Shown here piece by piece: positions 61,515 through 64,000 of a DNA stretch of 64,000 nt. This stretch comes from Collinsella sp. (GTDB lineage Bacteria > Actinomycetota > Coriobacteriia > Coriobacteriales > Coriobacteriaceae), in NCBI GenBank assembly GCA_019414565.1, contig DXLU01000007.1, positions 66,552 to 130,551 on the forward strand. Reading direction: 5' to 3'. Under the pieces are notes generated by a model. The model was not told where the DNA came from and did no database searches. It saw only the letters and a program-made list of their open reading frames with translations. The position numbers and the translations under genes were made by a program. The stretch's first letter is position 1, and the number at the start of each line of letters is the position of its first letter.

Positions 61515-63877
61515 GGATTCTCAAGCTCTTTAAAAAGCATGTCCTGGCACTGTTCACAGCTATCGTACTTATCGTAATCAGCTGCAACGCCGATCTGGCA
61601 CTGCCTACCTACATGAGCGACATCGTCGACGTGGGCGTGCAGCAAGGCGGCATCGCCTCGCCCGTGCCCGACACCATTCGCGCCGAATCGCTCGACGACC
61701 TCGAACTCTTTATGAGCGCCAAGGATGCCAAGACGGTAGAGGCTGCGTTTGGCAAGGCGGACAAGAACGGCATCCGCACGTACAAGGGCACCGAGGACGA
61801 GCGCGCCGACGGCAGCAAGATTGCCGACATCATGAGCCTGCCCGAGACCGTCGTACTTTCGCTCAACCAAGGCATCGATGCCAGCTCCATGGGCGACATG
61901 ATGGGCGCGTCCAGCGAGAAAGACAACAGCGACCCCCAGGCCATGCCCACCCCCGAGCAGATGGCGGCAATGACGCCCGAGCAGCTCGCCGAGATGCAGC
62001 AGAAGGCCGCAGCGGCGCAGAACATGCAAAAGCAGATTGATGCCGACGGCGGCAAGATCACCATGAAGAGCCTGCGTCTAGGCGTTGAAGGCGGCCTCAT
62101 CGACCAAGGCAAGCTCGTCGAGGGCGCCAACGAAATGGCGGACAAAATGGGCTCCATGTCGGGCTCCATCGTCACTCAGCGCGCCGTGAGCTATGTGCAG
62201 GACGAGTACAAGGCACAGGGCATCGACCCCGCCGACGTGCAGAACGCCTACCTGGGCCGCATGGCGACCACGATGTTTGGCCTGTGCCTGGTGTCGCTTG
62301 TCGCCACCATCCTGACCGGCGCCGTGGCTTCGCGCACCGCCTGCTCCATCGCCCGCGACCTGCGCCGCGAGACCTTCAACAAGGTTATGCACTTCTCGCC
62401 GGCCGAGGTGGGCAAGTTTAGCCAGGCCTCGCTCATCACCCGCTGCACCAACGACATTCAGCAGATTCAGATGGCCGCAACCCTGTTTATCCGCATGTGC
62501 CTCATGGCGCCCGTCATGGGCATCGTCGCCGTCATGCGCGTCCTGGCCAACCACACCGGCCTGGAGTGGACCATCGCCGTGGCCATCATCGCGGTCTCGG
62601 CCGTCGTCGGCGTGCTCATGGGCCTCACCATGCCCAAGTTCAAAAAGATGCAGAGCTTTGTGGACCGTGTGAACCTTACCGCCCGCGAGCTGCTCGACGG
62701 TCTTATGCCCATCCGCTCGTTCAACCGCGAGGAGCATGAGCTCGAGCGTTTTGACAAGGCATCACTCGACCTGATGACCACACAGCTCTACACCAACCGC
62801 GCCATGAGCTTTATGATGCCGCTCATGATGCTCGTTATGAACTGCATCACCGTGCTTATCGTCTGGTTTGGCGCGCAGGGCGTGTCCGACGGTGTGATGC
62901 AGGTCGGCAACATGATGGCGTTCATCTCCTACACCATGCAGATCGTCATGGCGTTTATGATCCTCACCATGGTTTCGGTCATCCTGCCCCGCGCCGAGGT
63001 CGCAGCCGAGCGCGTGGAAGAGGTCATCACCTGCCCCACCAGCATCAACGACCCTGCCTCGCCCAAACTGCCCGCGGCCAGCGCGCCGCGCGGTGAGCTC
63101 ACCTTCCGCGACGTGAGCTTCCAGTATCCCGATGCCCGCGCCGATGTCATCAGCGGCGTGAACTTCACCACGCATGCCGGTCAGATGCTCGGCATCATTG
63201 GCTCCACGGGCTCGGGCAAGTCCACGCTCGTGCAGCTGATTCCGCGCTTATACGACGTCACGGGCGGCAGCATTTCGCTCGACGGCATCGACGTGCGCGA
63301 CATGACCCTTTCCGAGCTGCGCCGCCGCATTGGTTACATCCCGCAGCAGGGTCGCCTGTTCTCGGGCACCGTCGAGAGCAACCTCAAATTTGCCGGCGAC
63401 ATGGTGAGCGATGATGACATGCGCCAGGCGGCACGCATCGCACAGGCCGAGGACTTTATCGCCGAGCGCGAGGGCGGCTACGACTCCCCCATCAGCCAGG
63501 GCGGCTCCAATGTCTCGGGCGGCCAGCGCCAGCGCCTGGCCATCGCCCGCGCGTTGGCCAAAAAGCCTGAGGTCGTGGTGTTCGATGACTCGTTTAGCGC
63601 CCTCGACTACAAGACCGACGCGCGCCTGCGCGAGGAGCTCGCCAAAAACGTCACCGACGCCGCGCTCGTGGTCGTGGCCCAGCGCATCGCGACCATCATG
63701 CACGCCGACCAGATCATCGTGCTCGATGACGGCCACGTGGTGGGCACCGGCACGCACGAGGAGCTGCTGCACAACTGCCCGGCGTACCTAGAGATTGCAC
63801 AGTCGCAGCTTTCTGCAGAAGAACTGGGGCTTACCCAAGAAGAGATTGCAGCCGTTTTGGAAAGAGGCGAGCGCTGA
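61511..63877 (+). CDS. Heterodimeric-type ABC exporter, subunit 1
   Basis: 788 residues, GTG start overlapping the MarR stop. One hydrophobic segment (about 13-33), then an unusually long extracytoplasmic insert (about 40-230) rich in Met, Gln and Asp, then five more segments (about 250-500) of the ABC exporter fold. The ATPase domain (about 545-770) has Walker A GSTGSGKST, Q-loop YIPQQGRLF, signature VSGGQRQR and Walker B VVVFDDS; the residue after Walker B is Ser in place of the catalytic Glu (DDS), so this is the degenerate-site partner of a heterodimer. The partner gene starts in a TGATG overlap. Confidence 0.93.
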   Translation: MRILKLFKKHVLALFTAIVLIVISCNADLALPTYMSDIVDVGVQQGGIASPVPDTIRAESLDDLELFMSAKDAKTVEAAFGKADKNGIRTYKGTEDERADGSKIADIMSLPETVVLSLNQGIDASSMGDMMGASSEKDNSDPQAMPTPEQMAAMTPEQLAEMQQKAAAAQNMQKQIDADGGKITMKSLRLGVEGGLIDQGKLVEGANEMADKMGSMSGSIVTQRAVSYVQDEYKAQGIDPADVQNAYLGRMATTMFGLCLVSLVATILTGAVASRTACSIARDLRRETFNKVMHFSPAEVGKFSQASLITRCTNDIQQIQMAATLFIRMCLMAPVMGIVAVMRVLANHTGLEWTIAVAIIAVSAVVGVLMGLTMPKFKKMQSFVDRVNLTARELLDGLMPIRSFNREEHELERFDKASLDLMTTQLYTNRAMSFMMPLMMLVMNCITVLIVWFGAQGVSDGVMQVGNMMAFISYTMQIVMAFMILTMVSVILPRAEVAAERVEEVITCPTSINDPASPKLPAASAPRGELTFRDVSFQYPDARADVISGVNFTTHAGQMLGIIGSTGSGKSTLVQLIPRLYDVTGGSISLDGIDVRDMTLSELRRRIGYIPQQGRLFSGTVESNLKFAGDMVSDDDMRQAARIAQAEDFIAEREGGYDSPISQGGSNVSGGQRQRLAIARALAKKPEVVVFDDSFSALDYKTDARLREELAKNVTDAALVVVAQRIATIMHADQIIVLDDGHVVGTGTHEELLHNCPAYLEIAQSQLSAEELGLTQEEIAAVLERGER

Positions 63878-64000
63878 TGGCAGACGAAACCAAGACTCAG
63901 ATTCCCAAACCCACCCGCCAGCGCGGTCCCATGGGTCGTATGGGCGGCATGGGCCGCGGTGAAAAGGCCAAGGACTTTAAGGGCACCATGAGGCAGCTAC
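63877..64000 (+). CDS. ABC exporter subunit 2, 5' end only
   Basis: The ATG at 63877 overlaps the stop of subunit 1. The visible 41 residues are a basic, Gly/Met-rich leader (RGPMGRMGGMGRGEKAKDF) typical of the second subunit in MarR-linked exporter pairs of this type; the rest lies outside the window. Confidence 0.8.
   Translation, partial: MADETKTQIPKPTRQRGPMGRMGGMGRGEKAKDFKGTMRQL

Overview
The window reads as a chromosomal segment of a high-GC Gram-positive gut anaerobe, most likely Collinsella or a close relative in the Coriobacteriia. Reasons are strong AGGAGG-type ribosome sites, GC-rich third codon positions (which create very long false antisense frames), pyruvate formate-lyase fermentation, the 1.6-kb-residue fused acyl-CoA dehydratase activase protein, and ABC/MarR exporter modules. 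The taxon is inferred from overall gene style, not from a marker gene. No tRNA, rRNA, CRISPR array, transposase or prophage gene was seen.

Layout. 1-2324: a secreted CAP-domain coiled-coil protein, out of frame at a poly-G tract, divergent from a DUF389 membrane protein (2633-3772). 3898-10697: small anchored protein, giant activase-like protein with its TetR regulator and operator, and a hidden 41-residue peptide gene. 11169-15856: HAD phosphatase, a P-II remnant, CmpB-type membrane protein with an HD protein, and a DXS-family enzyme. 16198-20519: polar amino acid ABC transporter and a C26 peptidase. 20630-24059: ABC-2 transporter with a split ATPase, plus an XRE/DUF2975 pair. 24262-26525: HPt protein and a GGDEF/REC/HD-GYP protein. 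26735-36353: hydrolase, radical SAM protein, Map, 2-hydroxyacid dehydrogenase, M18 aminopeptidase, Ntn hydrolase, phosphofructokinase and an XRE membrane protein. 36837-42817: MacB/FtsX-type transporter, AIM24 protein, histidine kinase remnant, Ogt. 43515-48809: aspartate-family genes (asd, lysC, thrC, thrB) giving a route from aspartate to threonine, with homoserine dehydrogenase not in the window. 49013-51971: two accessory loci (XRE plus zinc-ribbon protein; DUF3990 plus HTH protein resembling toxin-antitoxin). 52066-58473: engB, mtnN, a beta-lactamase-like remnant, pflA, degV and a pyruvate formate-lyase split into a 683-residue core and an 83-residue glycyl-radical subunit. 58944-60815: 2-keto-3-deoxygluconate permease and an SDR dehydrogenase. 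61065-64000: MarR regulator and a heterodimeric ABC exporter.

The most unusual feature is the intergenic DNA. Several gene ends carry very long, near-perfect hairpins. Two of them (48833-48949 and 55933-56061) share conserved internal-loop and apical-loop sequence while their helices differ with compensating changes, which is the signature of a selected RNA or DNA structure; 43372-43502 (57-bp perfect arms) and 47803-47914 look related. Six copies of a second, about 45-nt hairpin repeat lie between genes, also with a compensatory base pair. Three imperfect MITE-like inverted repeats share an 11-nt core motif.

Three genes (CAP protein, ABC ATPase, zinc-ribbon protein) are interrupted at homopolymers. 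They could be phase-variable, recoded, decayed, or sequencing errors; read-level data would decide.
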